A stretch of DNA of 64,000 nt. Origin: Tribonema minus (Eukaryota > Sar > Xanthophyceae > Tribonematales > Tribonemataceae). Both the position numbers and the translations under genes were made by a program. Position 1 is the stretch's first letter, and each line of letters begins with the position of its first letter. Positions 1-11,836 of the stretch are shown here, piece by piece. The notes beneath the pieces were generated by a model. It did no database searches. It worked only from the letters and a program-made list of their open reading frames with translations, and was not told the DNA's origin. Location: NCBI GenBank assembly GCA_017506865.1, contig JAFCMP010000045.1:248001-312000 (forward strand), given 5' to 3'.

Positions 1-732
1 ATCCAAGCGACGTGGGGGTTGTCGCAGCAACCCATTAGTTTTTTCAAGTGTCATGTACTTTGTTTACGTCTGCGCAAAGACCGGGAATTTCATGAAACAA
101 ACAAGATGTCATGTAGCTCTCATGCTTGATGTCGTCGTGTGCTTCGGAGTAGTTGCATGCGTGGCGTTTTCACATGCGAGCATACAGGTACCGGGGCTTT
201 GACCTGTCTGACCAGCCGAGCGAGTCGCGGCCTTCACAGATTTGGCCCGAGGGCACTGCGCTGGCAGCAGCGCTTTGCGTTTGCACAACATTTACTTTCT
301 GAGGTAGCTGAACAAATGCCAACAACCGCAAAGCAGTCTGTTCTGCAGTCGCCCCAAGGTGCCATTGGCATCAAGGCGGCATCCCACTGGTCAGACCACG
401 TCCGCCCACCCGTGCTTGAACATTCCTGACATTTTGCCGGGACAGAGGAAGCCGGGCGCTGCAGTGCAGTACACATTTTGTCACCTAGAGCTCTACGATC
501 TTTTGATTCATCTCCATCAATGCATGCGCATCACTGCTCGTGCAAACTTGTCAGTATTTGTGCACTTATCTAATAACCTTTCAATCGGCCCATCTCTGGT
601 GAATAGGCTTCAGCTTCAGCACAGGTAAGCCACAAGTAGCTAGGGCTAGGGTGCGGTCCTCCAACCGCAGCGCCGGTCTCACCCCTCGGTGCACAAATGT
701 GTTCCCTGCTGTCGCTCCTCTGCAATTGACAG
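1..732. other. Unassigned sequence upstream of first recognised CFAP61 exon
   Basis: Probably CFAP61 intron. Short open frames exist on both strands but none gives a CFAP61-like peptide with matching splice borders. No promoter or start codon for CFAP61 was recognised, so the gene most likely continues to the left of the window. Confidence 0.5.
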
Positions 733-2458
733 CTGCTGTCCGAGATCCGCTCGCGCGGCGGCGGCGGCGGCGTGCTGGTGTACGGCAACTCTCTGAAGGC
801 GCTCACGGTGAGAACTTGAACGTAAATTTGAAGTTGAGCTTGACTTGACGTGTAGGCATGAGCTTATTAGTTTCTTTTTCAATGTGTATGTATAACGGCA
901 GCTCGCTGAAGGCGCTCACGGTTAGAGCTTGCATGTAGACGTGAATTCTGTTTTTGTTGTTGTGGTGAAGTGTACACGTGTTTGGCTTGATATTTATTTA
1001 CGTATGAGCTTCTTGACACACTTTCGAAGTGTATATGTTTGGCAGTCACCGTGTGCATGTGAGCTGTGCGGCCCCTAGTACCAGATTACGCATGTGGCCC
1101 GTGCCTGAATGATTTGCACTTGCTGAGGCCGTACGCAACTGTTTGGAAGGGCCTGAGGTAAGCAGCACAGCTGTGGGAGCAGCGGCAGTAGCAGCAGCGG
1201 CAGCAGCAGCAGCAACAGCGGCGGCAGCAGCGTCAGCAGCAGCAGTAGCGGCAGCAGCAGCAGCAGCAGCAGCGGCTCAGCTGACAGGTAGGTATGCATC
1301 AACCCAGCACGGCCGCCATTGCCTGCTGTGCCCCTGCCCCTCCCTTCCCTTGCCGCATTGCTCTTTCCTGAACAGCAAGTTGATGCCTACCACTCTCTCG
1401 TCGTTCACCACCACCCATTCCCTGGCCCAATGAACTCACAGGCAGTGCAACGGCTTTTGGCACACGGCGTGCGGGCGGCCGACATCACTCTCGCGAGGCC
1501 CGCTGATGCGCAGCTGCCGGGCGGCGGCGGTAGCGGCGGCAGCGCAGCAGCGGCAGCGGCAGAGGCGGATGCGGCAGCCAAGCGCACGAGATATCCGCCA
1601 GCGGCGGCGCCGGCGATCGTGGCAGCGATCAACGAGGAGCTTGCGAGGGCGGGCGTGAAGACCGTTGCGGGGTTTGAGCTCGCTAGCGTCAAGGTGACGT
1701 GCCTCCTGTAGCAGTTTATTGAATGCTTTTAATGGCAATCATTACCCTGTGGAGGTGTGGAAATAGGGCTTCTTCACTTCATTTCATGATGCGCATGATG
1801 GTCTCACAGAGATCTTAACGGATGGGTGGAGTGAGCACTGCAGTCGTTCAGGTGCCCTGAGCAGAGGTACAGCAGCCGCGGCGCCTGCGGCGTGCGCACC
1901 AACTATCAACAAGCTTGCAAAACGAACACAGTCCATGGTAATGAAGCTTAGCAGCGTCAGGCTAATGGATGTGCCACCTCCAGCACATGGGGCCAGTGTT
2001 TTGAGGAACACAGGCAGATGTGCACTGCTGCGCATCACCCTGTCTCTTGAGATACATTGATGAGTGAAAATGTGTGCAAAACTGCCCCCCCCCCCCCTCC
2101 CCCCCAAAGACCAGGCACACAGCTGCAGCAGATTACTAGCTGGTAGGCTGGCGCTGGCCAAACCTCACCCACAAATGCCAATTCCCCCCCCGCCCTCCCC
2201 AAAGATCAGGCACACAGCTGCAGCTTGGTAGACCTCACCAACACAAAAGCCAAAATTTGCCCCACCCCCCCCCCTTTCCCCCTCGGATTATGCCAGGTGG
2301 ACGACAAGGCACGCGTGTGTGGCGCGGTGCTCGAGAAGCGCAGCGCCACCAAGTGGGAAGCCAAGACCGCCGACAACCGTGCCGAGACGCTGCACCGCGA
2401 CTGCCGCCTCGTGCTCGCCGGCGACGCCGAGAACGTCGACCCGGACACCTTTCAAGCG
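733..2458 (+). CDS. CFAP61: CFAP61 exons for the dinucleotide-binding-like region
   Basis: Exons 733-807 (25 codons), 1442-1693 (84 codons) and 2297-2458 (54 codons), all phase 0. They encode a VLVYGN strand, a helix AVQRLLAHGV, a strand ITLARP, and later a TLHRDCRLVLAGD block. This is the pyridine nucleotide-disulfide-oxidoreductase-like fold seen at the C-terminal side of CFAP61. A Gly/Ser/Ala-rich insertion (about residues 28-50 of the second exon) replaces a loop and is low-complexity. Acceptors: gacag at 728-732, cacag at 1437-1441, gccag at 2292-2296. Donors: gtgaga, gtgacg, gtgcgt. Confidence 0.85.
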
Positions 2459-5400
2459 GTGCGTGGCCCTCCTTCGCAACTCTCGTTCGCACCATGTACA
2501 GGGTTGTCGGTTGGAGCCAGCAATAATGGGGTATTGTAATTTGCATGGTGCTCGCAGGCGACGCTGATAACATCGACCCGGACATCCTTTAAGCGGTGCA
2601 TGCCCTCCCTGTGGGTTTCTCTGTCCCATGACATCTTTCACGCGGTGCGTGTGACCTCACTTTGGGTTTCCTCTGACCCGGACATCCTACAACCGGTGCG
2701 TGCCGTCTCTCTGGGGCTCACTTCCGCGCCCGGGCAAGTGGTTCTCGGCTGGAGCCATCGACATTGCGCCACAGACATGCGCAATTCTTTGCCCTCGTGG
2801 TCCTCACCAGTGGCACCGAGAGCTATCTAAAAAATCCAGACACTTTCCAAGCGGTGCACACAAAGTACTCTGAAGACTCATCTGGAAGCCAGGGCAGTAC
2901 ACGGGGTTGGAGCCAATGGTTATGCGGTTGTTGGAGGATTGGACTTGCTTCTGTGGATGTCAAAGAGGCGCAGGGGTACGTTGCGGCAGCGCTCACGCAG
3001 TTGGCCAGCTACGCTGCATCTGACAATGCCAGGCGCGGTGCCATGCGCATCCTGCGGCAGCTACTGACACTGTGCACGACCCCATTGCTCAGCTTGTGAG
3101 AAGCTTCAATTCCTCACACTGTCAGGCTGGCGATGCCAGGCGCGCTGCGGACATGAATCGTGAAAGCCCTGTTCCGCGTGCCATGCTCATCCTGCGGCAG
3201 TTACTGACGCGCCGATGTGCGTCTGCTGGCTGGTGTTGCGATATTGTGCAGGTCCTTCAGAGCGGTCTCGTGTACGATGGGCGCCTGGTGGTGGACCTGA
3301 GTTGCCGCACTGTCGACCCGGTGAGCTCAATGGCATTCGCTACCTGCATCTGGCAAATGTGTGATGCGCAGTGTTTTGGCCGAGCGCTGCTTCAAGTACT
3401 TCTATGAGTTGAGCAGTCGAGGAACAGGCCTGAAAGTGAATTGAATTTTTTGGCGGCGAAGTGGTGTGGGTAGAGCAGTGTGCGCATGACTTCTCGCTTG
3501 GCACCGATCCGCCAGATGACATGCACAGAGTACTTGCTGGTAGGCTAGCATTGAGAAGGACTTGGGCCTCAAACGATTTGAGGCTGCACTATGTTTCGGC
3601 TGAGCGGTTTTGGTCATGCAGAGAGGTTGATGCGTTCGGACCAATGCAGCCTGTAATGCACCTGTGAGTCGTCGCTACCGAGGTGTCCACATAAAACTTT
3701 CTCACCGCGCCTACGACTGCTATGCGGTGTTGCATGCGTTCGTTGCGCGCCGCAGAGCATCTACGCCGCGGGCACGCTCACCAAGTTCAGCAGGGCCTTC
3801 AAGCGCGCGTCGCACACTCACGACCAGGTACGCAACATTTGAGCACTGGCGCTGCTTCTCCTGAAGCTTGAAGTTGAATCTATCAAGTTGACATTTGATC
3901 TCAGCAGGGCCTTCAAGCGTGCCGCACTTATGATCGGGTACGCGGTAGTTGAGCACTGGCGCTGCTTTCATAATGCTTTGAATTTATTCATCTCAAGGAA
4001 TATGCTGGTCCTAAAAATAGCGGGAGAGCTGACCCGTGCAACTGATTTGCAAGGAGCGCGGTATTGAGGGATGCAATGATTGTGCTGGCATCCTCAGTAT
4101 ACGTGACATGTCCCATCTGAAATATCATGTGGGGTTTGGTTGCACATTGAACAGCAGCTGCACCTCTCAAGTCAGTGTCATATCCTCTTGCAACACATGA
4201 CACATGAACAGGGCCTCATAGCACAGCATATGCGCGCCGTACTATGGCACGTACAGTTAGGGGCAGCATGGGGTCAAGGTCGAGATGAGAGCTGGGCATG
4301 GTCGCACGGGGCTATTGGGCTCTCCGCGCCACGCATACGATAGATGAAGCCAATACGATAGATGAAGCCACCAGCTCAAGCCGTGTCTGCGCGGTGGCGC
4401 AGCGCGTCGACCTTCCGAGCACTGCTTCAGCGCAGAGCAGCAACAGATTTCAGCGCCAGCTCAGCCATGCGAAGGACTTCATTGCACTTTAAGAGTGCCA
4501 CAAAGCTTGTATGACCGTTGCTACAGGTGTACGACAACACACGTGCAGGTGTCGGGGTGCATTTTGTGGAAAGTATGTAGGCATGCTGACAATGCACTTT
4601 GCAGGCCAACAGATCATTCCAATTATGGGTTGAGGGGTAGTGCAGCACTGTGAGCTAATCTCAGTGATGGTATACTTGTGTACTTCCTTGTTGAGCCGTG
4701 CGTTGCAGCATGTTTGCAAGTCAATGAAGATCATGAGATCATGATAATAGAGAGGCTGTCAGCTCTGAGCAACCGGTTTCTGGGAGAAGCAGTACTCTCA
4801 CTCAGAGCGCATTGTCATGAGACATGACCTCGCTGCCACCAACAAGATCATGAGATCATGATATTAGAGAGGCTGTCAGCTCTGAGCAACCGGTTTCTAA
4901 AAGAAGCAGTACTTTCACTCAGAGCGCATTGTCATGAGACATGACCTCGCTGCCACCAACAAGATCATGAGATCATGATAATAGAGAGGCTGTCAGCTCT
5001 GAGCAACCGGTTTCTGGAAGAAGCAGTACTTTCACTCAGAGCGCACTGTCATGAGACATGACCTCGCTGCCACCAACTTATGCACGCGCGTGCCTCCTCC
5101 TCTTGAAGATCATGACGATCAGAACAATAGAAGTAGAAGTATATTTTTTTGGGTACATGCTGTCAGCTCTCAGCAATCCGGTTCCTTAGGGCAGATGACC
5201 TTGCTGCCGCCAGCTAATCCAGTCAGTTGTCTCGCCCCGTTGCTTGAGTCGTGCAGTACAGCTCCAGGGAGCTGGGCACCCTTCTGGCTGAACAGCTTCT
5301 GTCTGCCGTGAACCCCCAGCCCAATCAGGTACATACTAGACCCCCTCTCGGCTTGTCACAGTGATGGATGGCACCCCCCTTGCCTGCCCTTGGCGCTAGC

Positions 5401-8400
5401 TCAGACTGCTGTGACGCTTGGTTGTCGTGTGCAGGGACAGCTTGAGGAAACGGATATACGACATGCTGTTCACATGATACTGTGCACAGTCTGGTGGGAG
5501 TAAAAATCAAAGTCTGGCAACAGTGTCTGGCACAGACGACAACCCAGAATACACAACACACCACAATGCAATGCTGGTGGCGGCGCAACTACGCTGTGAG
5601 CAGCGTCACGCTGATAGGTGCCATCCTCTACCTGCATGCCTCACGTACGTGCGCATTGTGGATGTCAAAACTCGAAGCACAGATGTTCTACAAAAACGTC
5701 TTGGTCATGTGTTTATGTGACGCAGTTGCTCACGTACGCATCACTGAGCGTTGGTGAGCATCATCGCTGCCGCCGACAATTCGGTTGGGCTACCTCTCGG
5801 ACCCAGTTCTGCGTGCTGTCAGGAGTGTGCCTAGAAGTTGACATGATAGTTGAATCTAAGGTACGCCATACGATTCCAACGCTCCTACAACAAATGTGCA
5901 CCAGCCCTCGCCCATGTATGGTGATGACCCAGACCCTTGCATGCGCAAATACAGCACGCGGCAGGACAACCGCTGAGGTTTGTGAAACCGACAGCACATT
6001 TGCACAAGGTCCCCTCAGCTCTTGACATTGACTGGTTCGTCACACTTGACACTGTTGCTGAGCCGTGTGCAGGCGCCGCCGCTGGAGCGTCCGCCCAAGT
6101 TCAACTGCCCGCGCGGCGTGTACGCCCGGCTGCCCGGGGGCTACCACTACCTGCACGCGAATGCGCCGCCGCCGCTGTCGCCGCCGCTCGCCGCAGACGG
6201 CAAGGCGAGCACGGGCGGGGTGAAGGTGTACACAACTGGGCAGCCTGGCACCGGCAGGCAAGCCTGTGCTGTGTATGCATACTTGCATCTGTAGCACTCC
6301 AGCGCGTGTTTGCGATCACCCTCAGGGTGCTTCTTCCAGCAACCCCGCTACTTCACGTCAGGACGCTCCAGTCGCAGCGTGCGTATCGACATGCCCAGGC
6401 ATGTGCACGGCAAAATCTGATGGAACTCTGCAGCTAACCCTAACCCTAACCCTAAGCTGGTGTGCCCACCTTGAAGTCAGAGAGGATAATGCCACCGGCG
6501 TAGGACAACCATGTGCACCATGGGCAATTCCATTAGAGCACTGTATAGTGTCGCAGCGATTGTGCGGGTCTGCATAGGCGGTGCAAGTTGACTTTGCCAC
6601 AAGCGGGAGAGGGCGGGGGTAGGGGCCGTGTGTAGCTGGCAATGTAGATGGGAGCAGCGAGTATGCAGCTTCATCTTGCAGTACCTGTTGCACAGCTAGG
6701 CGCACAGACTCACCAGCTGCGCCCTGGGCACACGCAGGATCCCCGGCAAATACAGCGCATCACAAGCCATGCATTGCGGACGTCAGGCTGCGCTGCCGCC
6801 CGAGCCAGTACGCGCCATCACGCAGAAGGGCGCTTCGGCAGCAACATTGCAGCCCTGACATGCTCCTTCTTGTATGAACTGTACGCTGTTGGTAGCACGG
6901 TACACAGTTGACAGCTCGGTAGACTGATGGTGCTTTTCCGGTGGACATTTGACCCTCAGGTACTGCCGCGCCAACGTGGACGCGCTGGGGCACCTGTGCG
7001 AGCTGGAGTGCTACGGGCGCGACCCTGCTGATGCTCAGCGCCTGTTTGCGCTGGTGGGGCTGCACCAGGCATGCATGAAGGTATGCGCTTGAAGTTCACA
7101 TTTGAAGTTTGCACTTAAAGTTGTTTCTTGCCCACCCCTTGACCGCGACCCGATGCGGTCGGTCGTGCTGCCTGTACAGCCTCTTCCGAACAGCTGTCAG
7201 TGTCAATCCCCAGCAGATATTTTCACTTATTTGGTGTTGAGCAGTTTACTTGCTTGGTGCTCTGTTAATTGAGACTTTGTTGGTGTGAAACGCCTGTATG
7301 CACTGCTAGAGCTGCAACAAGCATGCATACAAGTATGCCCTTGAAGTTTTCACTCAAAAACTTCACTTGCTGGTCGCTTATCTCAGCGTTCACAACTCTG
7401 CACATTTGCACTAACCCCAACCCTAACCCTAACCCTAACCCTATGCCGTGCAGGACTTTGCCGGACGCGTCGCAGCAGGACAGGTGCAGGACCTGGCCGC
7501 ATTCTTCCACCAGGTGCAGTGCTCACCTTCAAGCAGACATGAAGGCCCCAGGGCGCTACAGACTGTACTGCCCGCGCGCGCTCATTTGTGCATGCCAACA
7601 CTTGGCTGGCACGTGTGTTACCCGTTGTGTGCACTGATAAGCGCCGGCTACTGTGCAAGTCACGACAATGCAGACGGGAGAGGTAGCCAATCCTCGGCCG
7701 GATCTCCGCTGCCTGCTCACAGCCACGTCGCGTGCAGCAATCCCAGCTGCACTGCACGTGCAGAGCAAGCCCACTGCCCCCCGGCTGCCTTGCACTTCTC
7801 GCTCATTCTCGCCTTCGGGCGCGAAAAGCCCATAATCCAACGTATGAGCCTGAGGCTTGCAGAGCTGCATCCTGTCCAAGCGGCAGTGAGCACGCAGCAG
7901 ACTGCGGTCGACCGCAACCTGCCTTGGCGTCCCATCAGTCATGAACTTCCACGGCTAGTTACTCTTGCTGAGGGCGCGAAACAGCCCAGATGGTAGATGT
8001 CCAGCTTGCTACCAGAATCTCCATGTGCCTTGTAAAAACATGGGCAGCGTCTCTCAATGTGCATTGACGACCACTTCTAGACGACATCGCCAAATGGGGC
8101 ATCTCCCCCCCTCTTGAGTCCTCGTCCATCTGTACCCCCCCCCCCCTCCTTCAAGGCACTTCCATCAATGGTAATTGAGTCGAGTCTCACTGCCGCCTGT
8201 CCTTTTACTGCGCCAGGACGCTTTCACAGTGCTCAGCCACGACCGCTTCAAGCAGCTCGCGGCGGACCTGAGGGCGGCGCTGGAGCGGGACGGCGGCGGT
8301 CACGATCTCGTGGCAGCGCTCAATGGGGCCATGGACGAGGGAAGGGTGAGCTGTGAAGTGGAACCTTGTGTGTTGAAGTAGAATGAAAACTTGAAGAGAA

Positions 8401-9776
8401 CCACATATAAATATATCTATTGGACTGGAAGAGTGGGCATGATATTTCAATGTCAAACGACCGCGTGGCAGCGCTCAACGGGGCCATGGAGAGGGCAGGG
8501 TGAGCGCTGTCAAAATTGCAACAAAAGAAGACTTGAAGAAATAATGACACTAGTAAGAGAAGTAGAACACATTGAGAAATCTCGATAATTCAATTTAACC
8601 TTGTGGCAGCGCTCAACGGGGCCATGGACGAGGGCAGGGTGAGCGCTGCAGCAACCTTCACCAACTTGTTCAGTAAACGGCCTCCTGTCCCCCATCAGGA
8701 CTCAGTCTTTCAGCAACAGCCAACACAGGTCAAAGATTATTGCAGCAACCAGTCGTCGCTTAGTAGCAGTGCTCTGCTGTCTGCCACGCCCCCCTCACTC
8801 CCATGACCTCTGCGCGCCTGCCCCCCGCTCAGGATGATGAATGGGTCGGCGCAGCCATCACTGACGCTGTGGCAGCGGGGGCGCTCCCGCCCTTGACGCG
8901 CAAGGTACGTTGGCATGCAACAAATGGCAGCTGCGGGTGGAGTCGGTGACCAGTTGATGGAATGTGCGCTTTGCCAGTTCAGAGCGCTTTTGCAATGTGA
9001 CGCAATGGCGAGCGTCTGGCACGCACAGTCGTGTACTGGTCATCGGTCCTGCTTGGGACACAAAAGTCCAGAGATGATGAACACTCTGTGCCGCAAGAGG
9101 AGTCCATGTCTCGTCACAGATCTACAAAATGCCCGGGGTATGGACCATACAGATCAACGTCTGTATTGTTGCGTATTGTTGTTTGATTTTGTGAAGTATC
9201 GTGCAATACTACATAGCACTGTCTGCTCACACATGGAATGCAGTCGGATTGTGGCGCGGCGTGGAACCAAGATGTGAGCTCATGGCCATGAGTACCTCTG
9301 AGATGTGTCATGTTGCAAGCGCGGCTTCTGAGGTACCAGGGCAGCAAGGTGTAACAACGTGCTGCTGAGAAGGCTGCCGTGGCACGCTGAGCATGCCATA
9401 CAATTTGACGCACCGTGCACTGTGCTCTCTTGTGAGCCGTGCGGATCTGCGCAGCATGTCGGCGGCAACCCTGCAACGCCCATGAACACTGCGCGTGCGC
9501 CACTTGCTCACGCAACCATGTCCAAAGCGCTTTCATCACGATGCGCCGAGCCATCCATGGTGACAATCTGGCTTCTTGCCTTTGGAGCAAGGCTTGGTGT
9601 TTGGCATGTCATAGCTTCAAAGGTTAAACTAACTTTCTAACTTTATAGTAAAAGCACATGACTTTGGTGCTCTGCGCTGCATGCAGGTGCTGCAGAGCCA
9701 CGTGGAGGACTTTGTGCGCAAGAACAGGGGGACCCTCCCAGCAGCGCTCGTGCCCCAGGCGGCCCCCCGCAAGTGA
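733..9776 (+). CDS. CFAP61: CFAP61 homologue, C-terminal part, 12 exons (5' partial)
   Basis: Cilia- and flagella-associated protein 61, known in this family as a calmodulin- and radial-spoke-associated axonemal protein. Exons: 733-807, 1442-1693, 2297-2458, 3252-3320, 3756-3827, 5257-5328, 6073-6257, 6960-7080, 7454-7513, 8217-8345, 8833-8904, 9687-9776 (stop TGA 9774-9776). All join in one frame: every junction is phase 0 except 6257/6960, which is phase 2. The order of motifs follows CFAP61: VLVYGNSLKA, GLVYDGRLVVD, AAGTLTKFSRAF, SSRELGTLLAEQL, LPGGYHYLHANAP, LSHDRFKQL and the terminal VEDFVRKNRGTLP. The sequence upstream of 733 contains no exon I could recognise, so the N-terminal half lies outside or is hidden. 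Introns carry partial copies of the adjacent exons. Family assignment is from memory of conserved segments, not a search; confidence is high because seven or more blocks are collinear. Confidence 0.9.
893..930 (+). repeat. Copy of the 3' edge of CFAP61 exon 733-807
   Basis: Repeats the last eight codons (G-S-S-L-K-A-L-T, with N changed to S) and the start of the intron, 116 bp downstream of the original. The donor is gttaga instead of gtgaga. Too short and without an acceptor to be an exon. Confidence 0.75.
1181..1276 (+). repeat. Imperfect GCA/GCG trinucleotide repeat
   Basis: About 96 bp of interrupted GCA/GCG units within a CFAP61 intron. It opens a poly-alanine frame on + and poly-leucine on -, which are by-products of the repeat. 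Confidence 0.85.
2459..2862 (+). repeat. Array of degenerate copies of the 3' edge of CFAP61 exon 2297-2458
   Basis: The exon ends in a gacccggacacctttcaagcg-like edge followed by gtgcgt. Related segments end near 2598, 2645, 2698 and 2857, each followed by gtgc-like donor sequence, with intron-derived filler between. Divergence is 10-25 percent by eye. A TAA/TGA appears in some copies, so they are not coding. Confidence 0.7.
3252..5328 (+). CDS. CFAP61: CFAP61 exons with the GLVYDGRLVVD and AAGTLTKFSR blocks
   Basis: Exons 3252-3320 (23 codons), 3756-3827 (24 codons) and 5257-5328 (24 codons), phase 0 throughout. The peptides VYDGRLVVD, IYAAGTLTKFSRAF and YSSRELGTLLAEQLL follow each other in CFAP61 proteins with the same spacing, which fixes the exon order. 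In FAD-dependent oxidoreductases the equivalent G-T-L strand approaches the cofactor; whether CFAP61 binds a cofactor is not known to me. The 1.4-kb intron between the last two exons holds the 117-bp tandem repeat at 4727-5220. Confidence 0.85.
3904..3965 (+). repeat. Copy of the 3' edge of CFAP61 exon 3756-3827
   Basis: Repeats cagcagggccttcaagcg plus the next coding bases, the gtacgc donor and about 35 bp of intron (gagcactggcgctgctt). The original ends at 3827, so the unit period is about 115 bp. Confidence 0.8.
4727..5220 (+). repeat. 117-bp tandem repeat, three near-identical copies plus a decayed fourth
   Basis: Copies begin at 4727, 4844 and 4961, each with aagatcatgagatcatga. They differ from one another at only a few positions, implying recent expansion. 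A diverged fourth unit starts near 5106 and runs to about 5220, ending 37 bp before the exon at 5257. Unlike most arrays here, no exon parent is evident. Confidence 0.9.
6073..7080 (+). CDS. CFAP61: CFAP61 exons joined by a GC-AG intron
   Basis: Exon 6073-6257 (185 nt) and exon 6960-7080 (121 nt). The first encodes a proline-rich stretch and LPGGYHYLHANAP, then VKVYTTGQPGTG. The second continues YCRANVDALGHLCELECYGR. The reading frame joins only if the first exon ends in AG before gcaagc, a GC donor of the usual GC-AG type. An alternative GT donor at 6226 (before gtgaag) would drop the VYTTGQPG segment, which is conserved in CFAP61, so the GC donor is preferred. An edge copy of the second exon follows at 7282-7345. 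Confidence 0.75.
6434..6456 (+). repeat. Interstitial telomere-like CCCTAA tract
   Basis: Three to four uninterrupted CCCTAA units inside a CFAP61 intron. Confidence 0.8.
7282..7345 (+). repeat. Copy of the 3' edge of CFAP61 exon 6960-7080
   Basis: Resembles the exon end (ctgcaacaagcatgcatacaa) followed by gtatgcccttgaag, paralleling the true donor gtatgcgcttgaag at 7081. Roughly 80 percent identical by eye. Confidence 0.7.
7411..7443 (+). repeat. Interstitial telomere-like CCCTAA tract just before an acceptor
   Basis: About five CCCTAA units ending 10 bp before the acceptor of exon 7454-7513, where they replace the usual pyrimidine tract. Confidence 0.85.
7454..9776 (+). CDS. CFAP61: CFAP61 terminal exons
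   Basis: Exons 7454-7513 (20 codons), 8217-8345 (43), 8833-8904 (24) and 9687-9776 (29 plus stop), all phase 0. They encode a mostly helical tail: QVQDLAAFFHQ, then LSHDRFKQLAADLRAALE, an acidic segment, and VEDFVRKNRGTLPAAL. This matches the helical C-terminus of CFAP61, which ends a few residues after an F/L-x-x-x-N-x-x-x-L-P motif. The 8217-8345 exon is followed by two partial copies of its 3' edge. Gene end converges on the 3' end of PARP-A, 1.5 kb away. Confidence 0.85.
7961..8112 (+). mobile_element. Diverged copy of a ~145-bp interspersed repeat (family E)
   Basis: Starts with a tgctgagggcgcgaaacagccc block and ends with a caaatggggcatctccccccc block, the two ends shared with the copies at 59848-59990 (+) and 41162-41306 (-). 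The middle keeps pieces such as agcttgctacc-agaatctccatgt. Small, non-coding, with no protein of its own; a MITE- or SINE-like non-autonomous element is the simplest reading. Confidence 0.6.
8460..8650 (+). repeat. Two copies of the 3' edge of CFAP61 exon 8217-8345
   Basis: At 8463-8501 and 8603-8640 the coding edge for V-A-A-L-N-G-A-M-D is repeated with its AGG|gtgagc donor intact. The second copy is closest to the exon. No acceptor lies directly upstream of either. Confidence 0.85.
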
Positions 9777-11314
9777 TGCTCTACTTCACCATCAGCTCCT
9801 CATCGAAACGTGTAGAGCACTGTTGAGATCTGACATCCTGTAGGAAGGACTATTTGAGCTGCCCCTAACGCCGTTCACACAAGCCAGTCGTGCGGCGTTC
9901 TATGCCTACACGACTGGCTGCGAACGGCCCAAGCACAGTGCGGCACGCGTTGTCAGCCCCTCTGTGCATGCGCAGAATCATTGTGAGCGGGCCACCATGC
10001 CGTAGCTCTGAGCTTACCGGCTGAGAGGCTGCGCACGACCGCAAGGCGTGGCGACCTGACTCTGCAATGAAATACCACCGAGCTGCCTGACGTTGAGTGT
10101 CGCCGCAGGCGCAACTGTGTTTGTCTGTGGTCTGCCTCGGTCAAACATATTTGACTGCACACAAGACAGCGATTGCACAGTGCAGGCGCGCCCCTCTTGC
10201 AGTCTTCATTCATTGAGTACAAGGGTATGGCACACACGCTGCATTTGACGCCACAAGCACATGCGTACATAAACTGCATGTGAATGACATCTGTTGCCTG
10301 AAGGCACAAGGCAGCCACCATGGCACCCTCGGGCAAAAAGGCAATCCACGCAGCAAGTACATTGCCACATTTTGTGCTGACAGCATGCAGGAAACAGGTC
10401 GCAGACCGGCAACACATCTCCGAGTAGTGTAACGTATGACGTAGTCATATATTTGGTGATTGATCACGCCAAAAAAACAGCACCTTCGCTAAAGAGACTT
10501 TCGTACCAAACCCCCCACCTCCACACCTCAGTCCTTCCGTTGATGCTCAACCAAGGCGCTCTTCTAAATTGCAACTACTTCTACAAAGGCAAGCTCACAT
10601 TGACGCTTTGCGGCAAGTCTGTCTCCGCATGCGCTATATGCGCTGTGTCAGCAAAGCTCTGTTGACTCACACATGAGTCTGTCAGCCCTGACTCTTTCAT
10701 GTCAATAGCGGAAAGAAGCTGCAGCTGCCGTGCATTCGCTCCCTGCGCATAGTGCATCAACAGCTGGTACACCTACTTACTCTCCCCTGCCCTCATTGCA
10801 ACCCCTGACTAGCATAGCAATGTTGGCACGGCGACCGCATCTGCACCCTGTGCAACCTTGCGTTGGATGCTACTTCTGATTACTTACCTATGCCCTAGCC
10901 AACTGCGGTAGCCCTAGCCCTCGTTGCGATCGCTACAGACCGCTGCATGGTTGCCACAATCACCACGTAATATGAGCGCACTGCAATTAAACGATCAAAC
11001 TCCGCCACCACCAGTGGACGAGAAAATTACAAACCCTAGCAGCAGCTGCCCCCTTCGTCGCAGCGATGTTGACATCCGCCACACAATGAGCTACAGCCTC
11101 ACAGACGGCGCTGGAGCCTTGACAGAGCGCAGAAGCCTGGCCGGCTGACGCTGCTTGTCTGCGTGCATGTACGCCACCCCCACTACCGTTGCTGCCGCCG
11201 CCAACGTCGCCTGCCGCTGCGCATGCGCCTTTTCTATGTGGGCGCTTTGCAATGCCGCTGCCGCTAGAGCCGCTGGTACCGGAAGCAGGAATCGCGGCAG
11301 CAGTCGCTGCCCGC
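9777..11314. other. Convergent intergenic region between CFAP61 and PARP-A
   Basis: Holds the 3' flanks of two convergent genes. I see no convincing coding frame, no RNA gene and no array. A taaac/aataaa-type poly(A) signal could not be placed with confidence for either gene. Confidence 0.5.
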
Positions 11315-11836
11315 TCAGCACGGCAGCGTGTAGGCGATCATGAACGTGGGGATGGCCGCCTCGTTGCAGTACACCACCAGCTCGTCGTAGTACAGGTTGC
11401 CCGGGGAGGGCTGCGAATGAACGGCGACAAGATAGGAGGAGGGCAGACAGCAATCAGTGCTCAGCTACTGAGTGGCATGCAGAGTGTGCATGTGGCGTCG
11501 CAGCGCCCGCGCGTAGCTTACAGATCGGCCAGAAGTGGGCTGCAGCGGGAGGGCAAAGCTGGCGGCAAAGCAGTCGTGCAGCTTGCGAGCATCGTGCAAA
11601 TGGATCAGAACGGGCTGCCATCACAGGTTGACTTCAGGTTTTCGGCAATTTGGTACAACAAAAATTGGGGCCTAAAACCAGGAACCAGCAAGGGGCACAG
11701 AAAGAGGGGGAGGAGAGTACAGGATTCGCAGCGGCGGCTGAGCTTAACGGCCGACCACAGTGCTCCAGTATGCTCCATCCACTCCCACATGTGTCAACGC
11801 ATCCATATATATCTATACACAGCGCAGCAGGCTCAC

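Noticed and set aside
1143-1433. Poly-Ala open frame as a CFAP61 exon
   Set aside because: Made by the GCA/GCG repeat; VLVYGNSLKALT joins directly and in phase to AVQRLLAHGV at 1442.
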